The notes under the pieces were generated by a model. It had not been told where the DNA came from. It worked only from the letters and a program-made list of their open reading frames with translations, and searched no databases. A program made the position numbers and the translations under genes. A stretch of DNA of 5,800 nucleotides from Candidatus Blautia equi (GTDB lineage: Bacteria; Bacillota; Clostridia; Lachnospirales; Lachnospiraceae), in contig JAGHUU010000225.1 in assembly GCA_018064695.1 (NCBI GenBank), forward strand, positions 1-5,800, given 5' to 3'. Shown here in pieces: positions 1 through 5,427 of this stretch (positions within the stretch are counted from its first letter, which is position 1; each line of letters begins with the position of its first letter).

Positions 1-655
1 GAATACCGCGAAGAGCAGGGATCTTAAGAAGAAAACGGCGGAACATGTCGCGGCCTTTTTCAGTAAAGATAATATAGAGGATCACTAAGATCACAACTGC
101 AAGGAGGATAAGGAAGAACACTGCGTAACGGCTGATGGCGTTGCCGGCTCTTAAAAGGCTGGCGGAGACACCGTTCATTTCCATACCCATCTGACGGAAT
201 ACCTGCTGGAATACAGGAAGGACTTTAACAAGAAGCAGGATGATGACGATGCCCATCATGCCCAGCATGACAAGCGGGTAGGTGACTGCACTTCTGACTC
301 TGGCTGCAAGCTCCAGCTCCTGCTCATATCGAACGGCAAGGCTCTGCAGTACCTCATCCAGACATCCTGTCTCCTCGCCGACTTCTATATAAGAAACGGC
401 ATCGGCAGGGAAAAGTCCTGTGTTGGTGAGAGCGGAGGATAAGCGGCCGGTCATTTCCATCTCGGAGAGGAGATTAGTGAGAAGCTCGCGGCTCTCGTCA
501 TCCGCACTGTCTTCTTTTAAAAGTTCGATGCCTTCCACAGCGGAGATACCGGAGTGAAGGATCATGCCAAGAGGCTCAAAGAAATTTAAGAGCTCCTGGT
601 TGTCCAGCATTTTCTTTTTCTTCTGGATCCTGATATTTTTAAGATCTAATTTCAT
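1..655 (-). CDS. Type II secretion / type IV pilus inner-membrane platform protein (GspF/PilC family), partial
   Basis: Reading leftward from ATG 655-653 gives 218 open codons that run off the window, so the C-terminal part is missing (the family is usually about 350-400 aa). The protein starts MKLDLKNIRIQKKK. Residues about 20-120 form a cytoplasmic T2SSF domain (LLNFFEPLGMILHSGISAVEGIELL, then SYIEVGEETGCLDEVLQSLA). The characteristic SAVTYPLVM segment opens a membrane helix at about 126-148, and a second helix lies at about 178-198 (YAVFFLILLAVVVILVILYIF), followed by a basic stretch (EKGRDMFRRFLLK). The family forms the membrane platform on which the assembly ATPase acts to build pili or pseudopili. 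An AAAGGAG Shine-Dalgarno site (664-670) sits 8 nt before the ATG and decides the start. The gene follows the transglutaminase lipoprotein by 21 bp, so they are probably co-transcribed. Whether it serves pili, competence or secretion cannot be told without the genes to the left. Confidence 0.9.
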   Translation of the reverse strand, partial: MKLDLKNIRIQKKKKMLDNQELLNFFEPLGMILHSGISAVEGIELLKEDSADDESRELLTNLLSEMEMTGRLSSALTNTGLFPADAVSYIEVGEETGCLDEVLQSLAVRYEQELELAARVRSAVTYPLVMLGMMGIVIILLLVKVLPVFQQVFRQMGMEMNGVSASLLRAGNAISRYAVFFLILLAVVILVILYIIFTEKGRDMFRRFLLKIPALRGI

Positions 656-676
656 ATTTGTTACTCCTTTTGGAAT

Positions 677-1621
677 TCATCGGGTAAACTGAACTGTGTA
701 GTTGTTTCCGTCACCGATGTACTGGTGAATGTCCTCAAAGTTGCTGCTGGTGGAATTGAAGGTAGGATCCATACGGGTCCAGTTCTTTCCGTCGAAGGCG
801 ATGGCCTGTTCGATCCAGCCGGTGGAACGGGTATAAACGTCTATCCATGCGTGCTTTACAGAGCCGCTGTAGCCGATCTGCAGCTTGCAGGGGATATCCC
901 TGGAGCGAAGCATGCAGGTCATAAGTGCTGCGTAGTCAAAACAGATGCCGGTGCCGGTATGCAGGGTCTCATCAATATCAGGGAGATATCCGACCTCAAC
1001 GGTCTCGGCTTTCTCCTCATCGTAGGTGATGTTCTCTGTTACATAGCGGTAGACTTCATCCAGAATGTCAAGCTCTGTAGCGTCCTCTGGGAGGAGAGTG
1101 ATGGCAAGCTTTGATGCCTCGGACTCCTCTGTAAACGATACGTACTGATTTGGATACAGGAACGGATAGAAAATATTGTCCAGCGTGAGATCCACTGTTT
1201 CAAGATACAGGGCAGAATAGTTGCTGTCTGTGATCTGTTCATATGCTGTGATAAGATATTCACCTTCCCCGCCGGAGAACGGTATAACGGCATGCTCACC
1301 GGGAGAGATAAAATAAGAATAGGCGATACCAGACGGATCGGAAAGCTGCAGGTTGCACCGGGAGTCTTCGGAGGAAGAGCAGGCGATGAGGTAACCCTGT
1401 GACATATTGGACACATCCAGAAGAAGCGGCTCTGATCCCAGGTATTCTTTTCCATCGGCAGAGGGAACAAATACAGTGGGGGATTCAAAGACCGGCAGCT
1501 CTGTGGAAGAACCGGATGTGAGGATCTTCTGGCCGGAAGAGGAATCGGATCCGCACCCACCAAGCACCAGGGTCACCGCAGACAGCAATGCCGCCGCAAG
1601 GAAGCCATAACGCTTTTTCAT
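677..1621 (-). CDS. Transglutaminase-like domain lipoprotein
   Basis: A 314-aa exported lipoprotein. Residues 1-23 are a lipoprotein signal: a basic start (MKKR), a hydrophobic core, and the lipobox LGGC with Cys23 as the expected lipidated residue, followed by a Ser/Gly-rich linker. Residues about 60-150 are a beta-rich region of unknown role. The C-terminal part (about 185-290) is a transglutaminase-like core with the full papain-type triad: Cys227 in GICFDYAAL, His257 in HAWIDVY and Asp285 in MDPTF. The fold is therefore probably catalytic, acting on the outer face of the membrane, but such proteins may be proteases, transamidases or peptide-cleaving enzymes and the substrate is unknown. 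The start is supported by AAAAGGAG at 1630-1637, 8 nt before the ATG. The stop (677-679) lies just before the Shine-Dalgarno site of the GspF-like gene, indicating one operon. An extended -10 promoter and a small hairpin lie upstream. Family assignment is firm; the role is not. Confidence 0.9.
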   Translation of the reverse strand: MKKRYGFLAAALLSAVTLVLGGCGSDSSSGQKILTSGSSTELPVFESPTVFVPSADGKEYLGSEPLLLDVSNMSQGYLIACSSSEDSRCNLQLSDPSGIAYSYFISPGEHAVIPFSGGEGEYLITAYEQITDSNYSALYLETVDLTLDNIFYPFLYPNQYVSFTEESEASKLAITLLPEDATELDILDEVYRYVTENITYDEEKAETVEVGYLPDIDETLHTGTGICFDYAALMTCMLRSRDIPCKLQIGYSGSVKHAWIDVYTRSTGWIEQAIAFDGKNWTRMDPTFNSTSSNFEDIHQYIGDGNNYTVQFTR

Positions 1622-1650
1622 AAGCTGAGCTCCTTTTCGATATTTATTTT

Positions 1651-1668
1651 CCGAATAGTATTATTCGG
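1651..1668. repeat. Inverted repeat in the leader of the transglutaminase gene
   Basis: CCGAATA (1651-1657) and TATTCGG (1662-1668) are perfect 7-bp complements around a GTAT loop. The repeat lies between the predicted start of leftward transcription (about 1686) and the lipoprotein ATG (1621). It could be a 5'-UTR hairpin or a repressor operator. On the + strand it is followed by TTGATTTTTT and resembles a weak terminator, but no rightward gene ends here. Confidence 0.5.
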
Positions 1669-1692
1669 TTGATTTTTTACATATTCTTCTAT

Positions 1693-1701
1693 ATTATATC
1701 A
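1693..1701 (-). promoter_or_regulatory. Extended -10 promoter for the lipoprotein-GspF unit
   Basis: Read leftward, 1701-1693 is TGATATAAT: a perfect TATAAT -10 box preceded by the TGN motif of extended -10 promoters. The position 17 bp upstream of the -10 (1716-1721) reads TGTTAA and is a poor -35, which is typical of promoters relying on the TG extension. Transcription would start near 1686, about 65 nt before the lipoprotein ATG. Confidence 0.65.
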
Positions 1702-1731
1702 TAAGAGGCGGGAGATTAACAGAAATAATGC

Positions 1732-1799
1732 AAGAATTCTCAGAATATGCCGCGATCCGGATAACCGCCGTGTTATCTAAAATGCTGCGAAAGAATTCT
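1732..1799. repeat. Pair of AAGAATTCT direct repeats between the divergent promoters
   Basis: AAGAATTCT occurs at 1732-1740 and again at 1791-1799. Each contains the 8-bp palindrome AGAATTCT. The similarity extends downstream (AAGAATTCTCAGAAT versus AAGAATTCTGAAAAT, 13 of 15 identical). The copies are 59 bp apart and lie upstream of both divergent promoters, centred near -50 of the leftward and near -71 of the rightward start. They could be binding sites for a shared regulator, but short AT-rich palindromes also arise by chance. Confidence 0.35.
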
Positions 1800-1831
1800 G
1801 AAAATTTAGTGATTTTTTTGTGAAAAGGTTA

Positions 1832-1860
1832 TTGACATTAGTGGAGCGGGGGAGTATATT
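1832..1860 (+). promoter_or_regulatory. Sigma-A-type promoter for the riboswitch and metallopeptidase gene
   Basis: A perfect TTGACA (1832-1837) is followed after exactly 17 bp by TATATT (1855-1860), a near-consensus housekeeping promoter. Transcription should start near 1867, just upstream of the riboswitch aptamer, giving a leader of about 240 nt before the ATG at 2108. The strength of the promoter fits control exerted downstream, by termination. Confidence 0.85.
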
Positions 1861-1867
1861 TTAACTA

Positions 1868-1956
1868 TCAAAGATAGATAAAGGCAAACCCGTTGAAAAG
1901 CGGGGACGCAAAGCCAAGGGTCTAAGGTTTATAACTATGACAGCCGGTTGCCACGT
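1868..1956 (+). promoter_or_regulatory. c-di-GMP-I (GEMM-I) riboswitch aptamer
   Basis: The conserved c-di-GMP-I core is present in order. GGCAAACC (1883-1890) leads into a hairpin CCCGTT-GAAA-AGCGGG whose GAAA tetraloop is the one that docks in this class. GGGACGCAAAGCC (1902-1914) closes that helix. GGGTCTAAGG (1918-1927) opens the second helix, which carries the tetraloop receptor and returns through ATGACAGCC (1937-1945), ending in GGTTGCC (1946-1952). These blocks match the GEMM-I consensus closely; ligand-contacting bases were not mapped one by one. The aptamer begins right after the predicted transcription start and is followed by an intrinsic terminator ahead of a metallopeptidase gene, so it acts on transcription in cis. 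Outer boundaries are approximate. Confidence 0.93.
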
Positions 1957-1987
1957 TGAGTTTCGTTTTTAATAACGTATATAAGAA

Positions 1988-2017
1988 ATAATCTGATTCA
2001 CACAGTGAATAGATTAT
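1988..2017 (+). promoter_or_regulatory. Spacer hairpin in the riboswitch expression platform
   Basis: ATAATCT-(G)-ATTCAC (1988-2001) pairs with GTGAATAGATTAT (2005-2017), giving 13 base pairs with one bulged G (1995) and an ACA loop. It lies between the two strands of the proposed antiterminator (1945-1954 and 2023-2032), so it would bring these strands together and favour read-through in the ligand-free state. It has no U-tract and is not itself a terminator. Confidence 0.65.
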
Positions 2018-2027
2018 ATCAGGTGGT

Positions 2028-2067
2028 AACCGCTTACAGATCTTTCGTAAGTGGTTTTTTTATTTTT
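2028..2067 (+). terminator. Riboswitch-controlled intrinsic terminator
   Basis: AACCGCTTAC (2028-2037) pairs with GTAAGTGGTT (2047-2056) over 10 bp with one G-U pair and a 9-nt loop, followed by a run of seven T, an A and five T (2055-2067). The 5' arm overlaps GTGGTAACCG (2023-2032), which can pair instead with CGGTTGCCAC (1945-1954) at the 3' end of the aptamer. Ligand-bound aptamer should free the terminator, predicting an OFF switch. The Shine-Dalgarno site of the gene (AAAGGA, 2092-2097) lies beyond the structure, so control is transcriptional. Confidence 0.88.
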
Positions 2068-2107
2068 GATAAATGTACGTTTATAAAAAAGAAAGGATGT
2101 CGAATGT

Positions 2108-3067
2108 ATGAAGAACGCAAATGTTAAAGAATTACTGAAAAGCAAGAAGATTCTCGGAAGCATCGCAGCTCTTGCAGTTACCGTTGTTGTTGGTGGAACC
2201 GCTATTTTCCAGAGCGTTACTACCGTTCCTGAGTTCCCACAGATCATGGAGCCTATCATGGAAATGAGCATTGAAGAAGACGAAGTTCCTCTTGCAGCTG
2301 CTCCAAAGGTAGAAACCAAAACCACTACCAAAAAAACCAGCAAAAACGTAAAACTTTCCGCTAAAGCTACCAAGACTTATACCAAACAGCTTCCTACCAC
2401 AACCAAGAAATCTACAGCAAACAGCTCTACCAGCACTGCTACTATCAAAACTGAGACCACAACCGTAACCGCTACTACCGAGAAATACACCAAGAACTCC
2501 AACGTTAAGGTTGTTACTACCGAGGTTAAGACTACAGTTAAAACTACCACAACTGCTAAACCAAAGCCTACCCCAACTCCAGTTCCTAAGAAATACTACA
2601 CTACCATCGAGAAGATGGCTCCAAAGATGGATGCACGTGTAACAAAAGCATGGAACACCTTCAAGTTCCAGATTCTCGTAGATCCAAGCGTTAAATACTC
2701 CGGATACTTCGATGCTAAGGGTCAGCTCATTACCTTAAATGCAAACCAGGTAACCAGCTTCCCAGACACCATTTACCATGAGTTAGGTCACTTCCTTGCA
2801 TTCATCGCTGGAAACGTTGATACCAAGGCAGACTTCAAAGCAATCTACACAGCAGAAAAAGGCAAACTTACCGGTGTAAGTGCAGCATATGCTAAACAGA
2901 GCTCTTCCGAGTTCTTTGCAGAGTGTACCAGACTTTACGTTGTTGACAATGCTAACCTTAAGAAAACTTGTCCTAAGACTTACGCAGCAATCCAGAAAGC
3001 TCTTGACAGCGTAACTGATACCAGAATCAAACTTCTTCAGAAGACTTACGGTGCATATTGGAAATGA
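2108..3067 (+). CDS. Surface zinc metallopeptidase, anthrax lethal factor / Pro-Pro endopeptidase-like, with Thr/Lys-rich stalk
   Basis: A 319-aa exported protein. A basic N-terminus and hydrophobic helix (about 15-35) form a signal peptide or membrane anchor; there is no lipobox and no LPxTG motif. Residues about 68-150 are a low-complexity Thr/Lys/Ser-rich stalk ending in KPKPTPTPVPKK. The C-terminal domain (about 162-319) carries the zinc site HELGH (His224, Glu225, His228) and downstream SSSEFFAECTRLY, where Glu268 is the expected third ligand. Tyr261, seven residues before it, matches the catalytic Tyr spacing I recall from anthrax lethal factor and C. difficile PPEP-1. This places it in the ATLF-like M34 group; cleavage specificity cannot be read from sequence. 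The start has AAAGGA 10 nt upstream. The gene stands alone between a c-di-GMP-I riboswitch/terminator and its own terminator. Codon choice is strongly biased to C-ending codons (10 of 11 Phe are TTC), as in highly expressed genes. It may trim surface proteins or adhesins when c-di-GMP falls (inference). Confidence 0.87.
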   Translation: MKNANVKELLKSKKILGSIAALAVTVVVGGTAIFQSVTTVPEFPQIMEPIMEMSIEEDEVPLAAAPKVETKTTTKKTSKNVKLSAKATKTYTKQLPTTTKKSTANSSTSTATIKTETTTVTATTEKYTKNSNVKVVTTEVKTTVKTTTTAKPKPTPTPVPKKYYTTIEKMAPKMDARVTKAWNTFKFQILVDPSVKYSGYFDAKGQLITLNANQVTSFPDTIYHELGHFLAFIAGNVDTKADFKAIYTAEKGKLTGVSAAYAKQSSSEFFAECTRLYVVDNANLKKTCPKTYAAIQKALDSVTDTRIKLLQKTYGAYWK

Positions 3068-3100
3068 TAATCATGTGAATTCATGATAGAAAAGAAGAAC

Positions 3101-3138
3101 GAGAGGGGGCCGATGAAAATCGGCCCTCTTTTCTGTTT
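3101..3138 (+). terminator. Intrinsic terminator of the metallopeptidase gene
   Basis: The stem AGGGGGCCGAT (3104-3114) / ATCGGCCCTCT (3119-3129) is capped by a GAAA tetraloop (3115-3118) and extends with further A-U and G-U pairs to 3101/3132. The 3' arm runs into TTTTCTGTTT. It lies 34 bp after the stop codon and separates the metallopeptidase gene from the MATE gene. Confidence 0.9.
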
Positions 3139-3164
3139 ACTTACAGGTGGTTGGCGGTTATAAT
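3136..3164 (+). promoter_or_regulatory. Probable promoter of the MATE-larB-larC unit
   Basis: A perfect TATAAT (3159-3164) has TTTACT (3136-3141) 17 bp upstream, matching TTGACA at four of six positions. The -35 overlaps the tail of the preceding terminator. Transcription would begin near 3171, about 45 nt before the preferred MATE start. No operator or riboswitch is visible in the short leader. Confidence 0.6.
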
Positions 3165-3215
3165 AGGAAGGTGCGTTTACAATTATGTTTTGAATGAAGG
3201 ATGAGGTTATTTAAA

Positions 3216-4610
3216 ATGGATTTCTTAAAGAAGATGTTTGCACCCGTTGATATGACCGACGGGCGTCCGTGGGAGAAGATCCTCCTCTTTACAGTGCCAA
3301 TGCTGGTGGGAAATATTGCACAGCAGCTTTATAGTACTGTGGACAGTGTAGTAGTAGGAAAGTATGTAGGTGATAATGCGCTTGCTGCAGTAGGAAGTGC
3401 GGGACCGATCCTGAACCTTCTCATCGTGCTTTTTGTAGGTATCAGTATGGGTGCCAGCATTATGGTTTCCCAGTATTTCGGTGCCAGAGACCGCGAGTCT
3501 CTTTCTTTTACGATTGGAAACTGTATCACACTTACCGCAATTGCAGGTGCTTTTGTAATGATCGTGGGAACGCTTGTGGCTCGTCCTATGCTGGTGCTTC
3601 TGAATACGCCGGAAAGTATTCTTGATTGGTGTACCTCTTATCTGCAGATTCTGTTCCTTGGTGCACTTGGCTCCGCGTTTTATAATATTTTAAGCGGTAT
3701 TCTTCGTGGCCTTGGTGATTCTATTTCTGCCCTTATCTATCTGGTAGTTGCCAGTGTGCTGAATATTATTCTGGACCTGGTATTTGTGGCTACCTTCCAT
3801 ATGGGTGTCAGCGGTGTAGCACTGGCTACCATTATTGCCCAGGCTATTTCCGCTTTTCTGTGCTTTATGAAGCTGATGCGTATGAAGAACCTGTTTGACA
3901 TCAATAAGGGTTACATGAAGTGGAATAAGAATTATGCGAACAATATTATTCGACTTGGTGTGCCATCCGGTGTTACTCAGGCTATTATTTCCATGTCCAT
4001 GATCATTGTGCAGTCCCTGACCAACAGCTTTGGTGAGCAGTTTATTGCGGCCAATGTTATTGTAATGCGTGTGGATGGATTTGCCATGCTGCCAAACTTC
4101 TCCTTTGGTGTGGCGCTTACCACTTATGCCGGTCAGAATATTGGTGCCGGCAATCTGGAGCGTGTAAAACAGGGGTCTAAACAGGGTACTTTGCTTGCGG
4201 TTGTTACCTCTGCATGTATCACCGGTCTGATCCTTCTCTTTGGTCATCATATTATGGGACTCTTTACGAATACAGAGGATCTTGTACAGCTCAGTATGCA
4301 TATGATGCAGATCCTTGCAGCAGGTTATATTGCTATGGCTATCATGCAGACCTTATCCGGTGTCATGCGTGGTGCGGGCGATACCATGACCCCTATGTGG
4401 ATCTCTATTTTCCAGACAGTTGTGCTTCGTATGCCGCTGGCATATGGTCTCTGCTATCTGACAAGATCTGCTGCGAACCCGATCGGAAATAAATATATGA
4501 TCCAGGTATCCCTGCTTCTTACCTGGCTGATCACCATGTGTATTACTATTTTCTTCTATTCCCGTGGAAAATGGAAAAATATGGGTATCAACAGAAAGAA
4601 GGAAGCGTAA
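3216..4610 (+). CDS. MATE family multidrug/cation efflux transporter
   Basis: A 464-aa integral membrane protein of the usual MATE length with about 12 membrane helices and two homologous halves. The first half opens with DMTDGRPWEKILLFTVPMLVGN and QLYSTVDSVVVGKYVG (about 12-52), a typical MatE beginning. The halves repeat matching motifs: GILRGLGDS (161-169) and GVMRGAGDT (382-390), and QYFGA (86-90) and QNIGA (307-311). The family exports drugs or metabolites in exchange for Na+ or H+; the substrate is not predictable here. Start choice: an upstream in-frame ATG at 3201 would add five residues, but GAAGG abuts it with no spacing, whereas ATG 3216 has GAGG (3203-3206) 9 nt upstream. The stop is 24 bp before larB with no terminator between, so the genes are probably co-transcribed. 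Codon use favours T-ending codons, unlike the metallopeptidase gene. Confidence 0.93.
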   Translation: MDFLKKMFAPVDMTDGRPWEKILLFTVPMLVGNIAQQLYSTVDSVVVGKYVGDNALAAVGSAGPILNLLIVLFVGISMGASIMVSQYFGARDRESLSFTIGNCITLTAIAGAFVMIVGTLVARPMLVLLNTPESILDWCTSYLQILFLGALGSAFYNILSGILRGLGDSISALIYLVVASVLNIILDLVFVATFHMGVSGVALATIIAQAISAFLCFMKLMRMKNLFDINKGYMKWNKNYANNIIRLGVPSGVTQAIISMSMIIVQSLTNSFGEQFIAANVIVMRVDGFAMLPNFSFGVALTTYAGQNIGAGNLERVKQGSKQGTLLAVVTSACITGLILLFGHHIMGLFTNTEDLVQLSMHMMQILAAGYIAMAIMQTLSGVMRGAGDTMTPMWISIFQTVVLRMPLAYGLCYLTRSAANPIGNKYMIQVSLLLTWLITMCITIFFYSRGKWKNMGINRKKEA

Positions 4611-4634
4611 AGATTTAAAGTAAGGAATGTAAGA

Positions 4635-5414
4635 ATGGAAGCAAAAGAAATTCTGACCAGATATAAGAACGGAGAGATCTCCATAGAGGAGGCGGAGCAT
4701 TATTTCCGCCAGCAGCCTTTTGAGGAGATGGGAGATTATGCCAAGCTGGATACCCACAGGGAGGTTCGAAACGGATTTCCGGAGGTTATTTTCAGCAGCG
4801 GCAAGGCGGATGCTCATTTTTCCAATATTTTCCGCAGGCTTTATGAGCAGAATGGGGAGGTGCTGGCTACCAGAGCCACCTATCATCAGTATGAGCTTGT
4901 GAAGGATCTTTCTCCGGATGTGGTTTATGATGAGATCTCGCATATTGTGAAGATTGAAAAGAAAGATAAGGTGCATATTGGAAAGATTGCTGTCTGTACG
5001 GCGGGTACTGCGGATATTCCTGTTGCGGAGGAAGCGGCACAGACGGCGGAATATTTTGGAAGTAATGTAAGCAGGATCTTTGATGTGGGTGTCAGCGGCA
5101 TTCACAGGCTGCTCTCCAGGCTGGATGTGATTCAGGATGCCAACTGTGTTGTTGCAGTGGCCGGTATGGAGGGAGCACTGGCCAGCGTAATTGGCGGGCT
5201 GGTGGATAAACCGGTGATCGCGGTGCCAACTTCTGTGGGTTATGGTGCAAGTATGGGCGGTATTTCCGCACTTCTCACCATGATCAATTCCTGTGCGAAC
5301 GGGATCGCTGTGGTGAATATCGATAATGGATATGGGGCAGGATATATGGCTACCCAGATCAATCGTATGGGCTGTAGAAGAGACGAGTTGGATTTATTGT
5401 TAAGTAAGAAATAA
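4635..5414 (+). CDS. larB: LarB, nickel-pincer cofactor biosynthesis carboxylase/hydrolase
   Basis: A 259-aa cytoplasmic protein, near the family's usual length. LarB carboxylates the pyridinium ring of nicotinic acid adenine dinucleotide and cleaves the phosphoanhydride, making the first intermediate of the nickel-pincer nucleotide cofactor of lactate racemase and relatives. The N-terminal part has ILTRYKNGEISIEEA and DTHREVRNGFPEVIF (39-53). The PurE-like domain (about 115-245) has AVCTAGTADIPVAEEA (119-134), DVGVSGIHRLL (150-160), VVAVAGMEGALASVIGGL (172-189), PVIAVPTSVGYGAS (193-206) and NSCANGIAVVNIDNGYGAGY (218-237). Cys220 in NSCANG corresponds to the Cys reported to form the covalent substrate adduct, and Glu179 lies in the AGMEGAL motif. 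TAAGGA (4621-4626) lies 8 nt before the ATG. larC follows after 13 bp. No larA-type racemase or larE is in view, so the enzyme using the cofactor is unknown. Confidence 0.95.
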   Translation: MEAKEILTRYKNGEISIEEAEHYFRQQPFEEMGDYAKLDTHREVRNGFPEVIFSSGKADAHFSNIFRRLYEQNGEVLATRATYHQYELVKDLSPDVVYDEISHIVKIEKKDKVHIGKIAVCTAGTADIPVAEEAAQTAEYFGSNVSRIFDVGVSGIHRLLSRLDVIQDANCVVAVAGMEGALASVIGGLVDKPVIAVPTSVGYGASMGGISALLTMINSCANGIAVVNIDNGYGAGYMATQINRMGCRRDELDLLLSKK

Positions 5415-5427
5415 GTGGAGGAATAGA

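Noticed and set aside
1039..1563. A 174-codon open frame on the minus strand inside the lipoprotein gene
   Set aside because: It overlaps the transglutaminase gene in another frame, has no recognisable domain and no ribosome binding site, and its protein looks like a frame-shadow.
1651..1680. A terminator on the + strand at the CCGAATA inverted repeat
   Set aside because: No rightward gene precedes it, the stem is short and AT-rich, and the T-run is interrupted.
2022..2056. A T-box leader, suggested by GGTGGTAACCGC just before a terminator
   Set aside because: There is no room or sequence for a T-box Stem I and specifier loop, because the upstream part is occupied by a clear c-di-GMP-I aptamer. 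The downstream gene is not an amino-acid or tRNA-synthetase gene.
2014..2373. A minus-strand open frame crossing the terminator and the start of the metallopeptidase gene
   Set aside because: It overlaps the riboswitch terminator and a well-supported gene and lacks a ribosome binding site.
2108..3067. Pro-Pro cleavage sites in the neighbouring lipoprotein or in the protease itself
   Set aside because: Neither protein contains a Pro-Pro dipeptide, so no substrate or self-cleavage site of the PPEP type can be named within the window.
3690..4301. A 203-codon minus-strand open frame opposite the MATE gene
   Set aside because: Antisense to a clear MATE coding sequence; the His/Asn/Thr-rich composition is what the complement of membrane-protein codons yields, with no family features.
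4353..5105. A 250-codon minus-strand open frame spanning the end of MATE and much of larB
   Set aside because: It is antisense to two confidently identified genes and has no domain signature.
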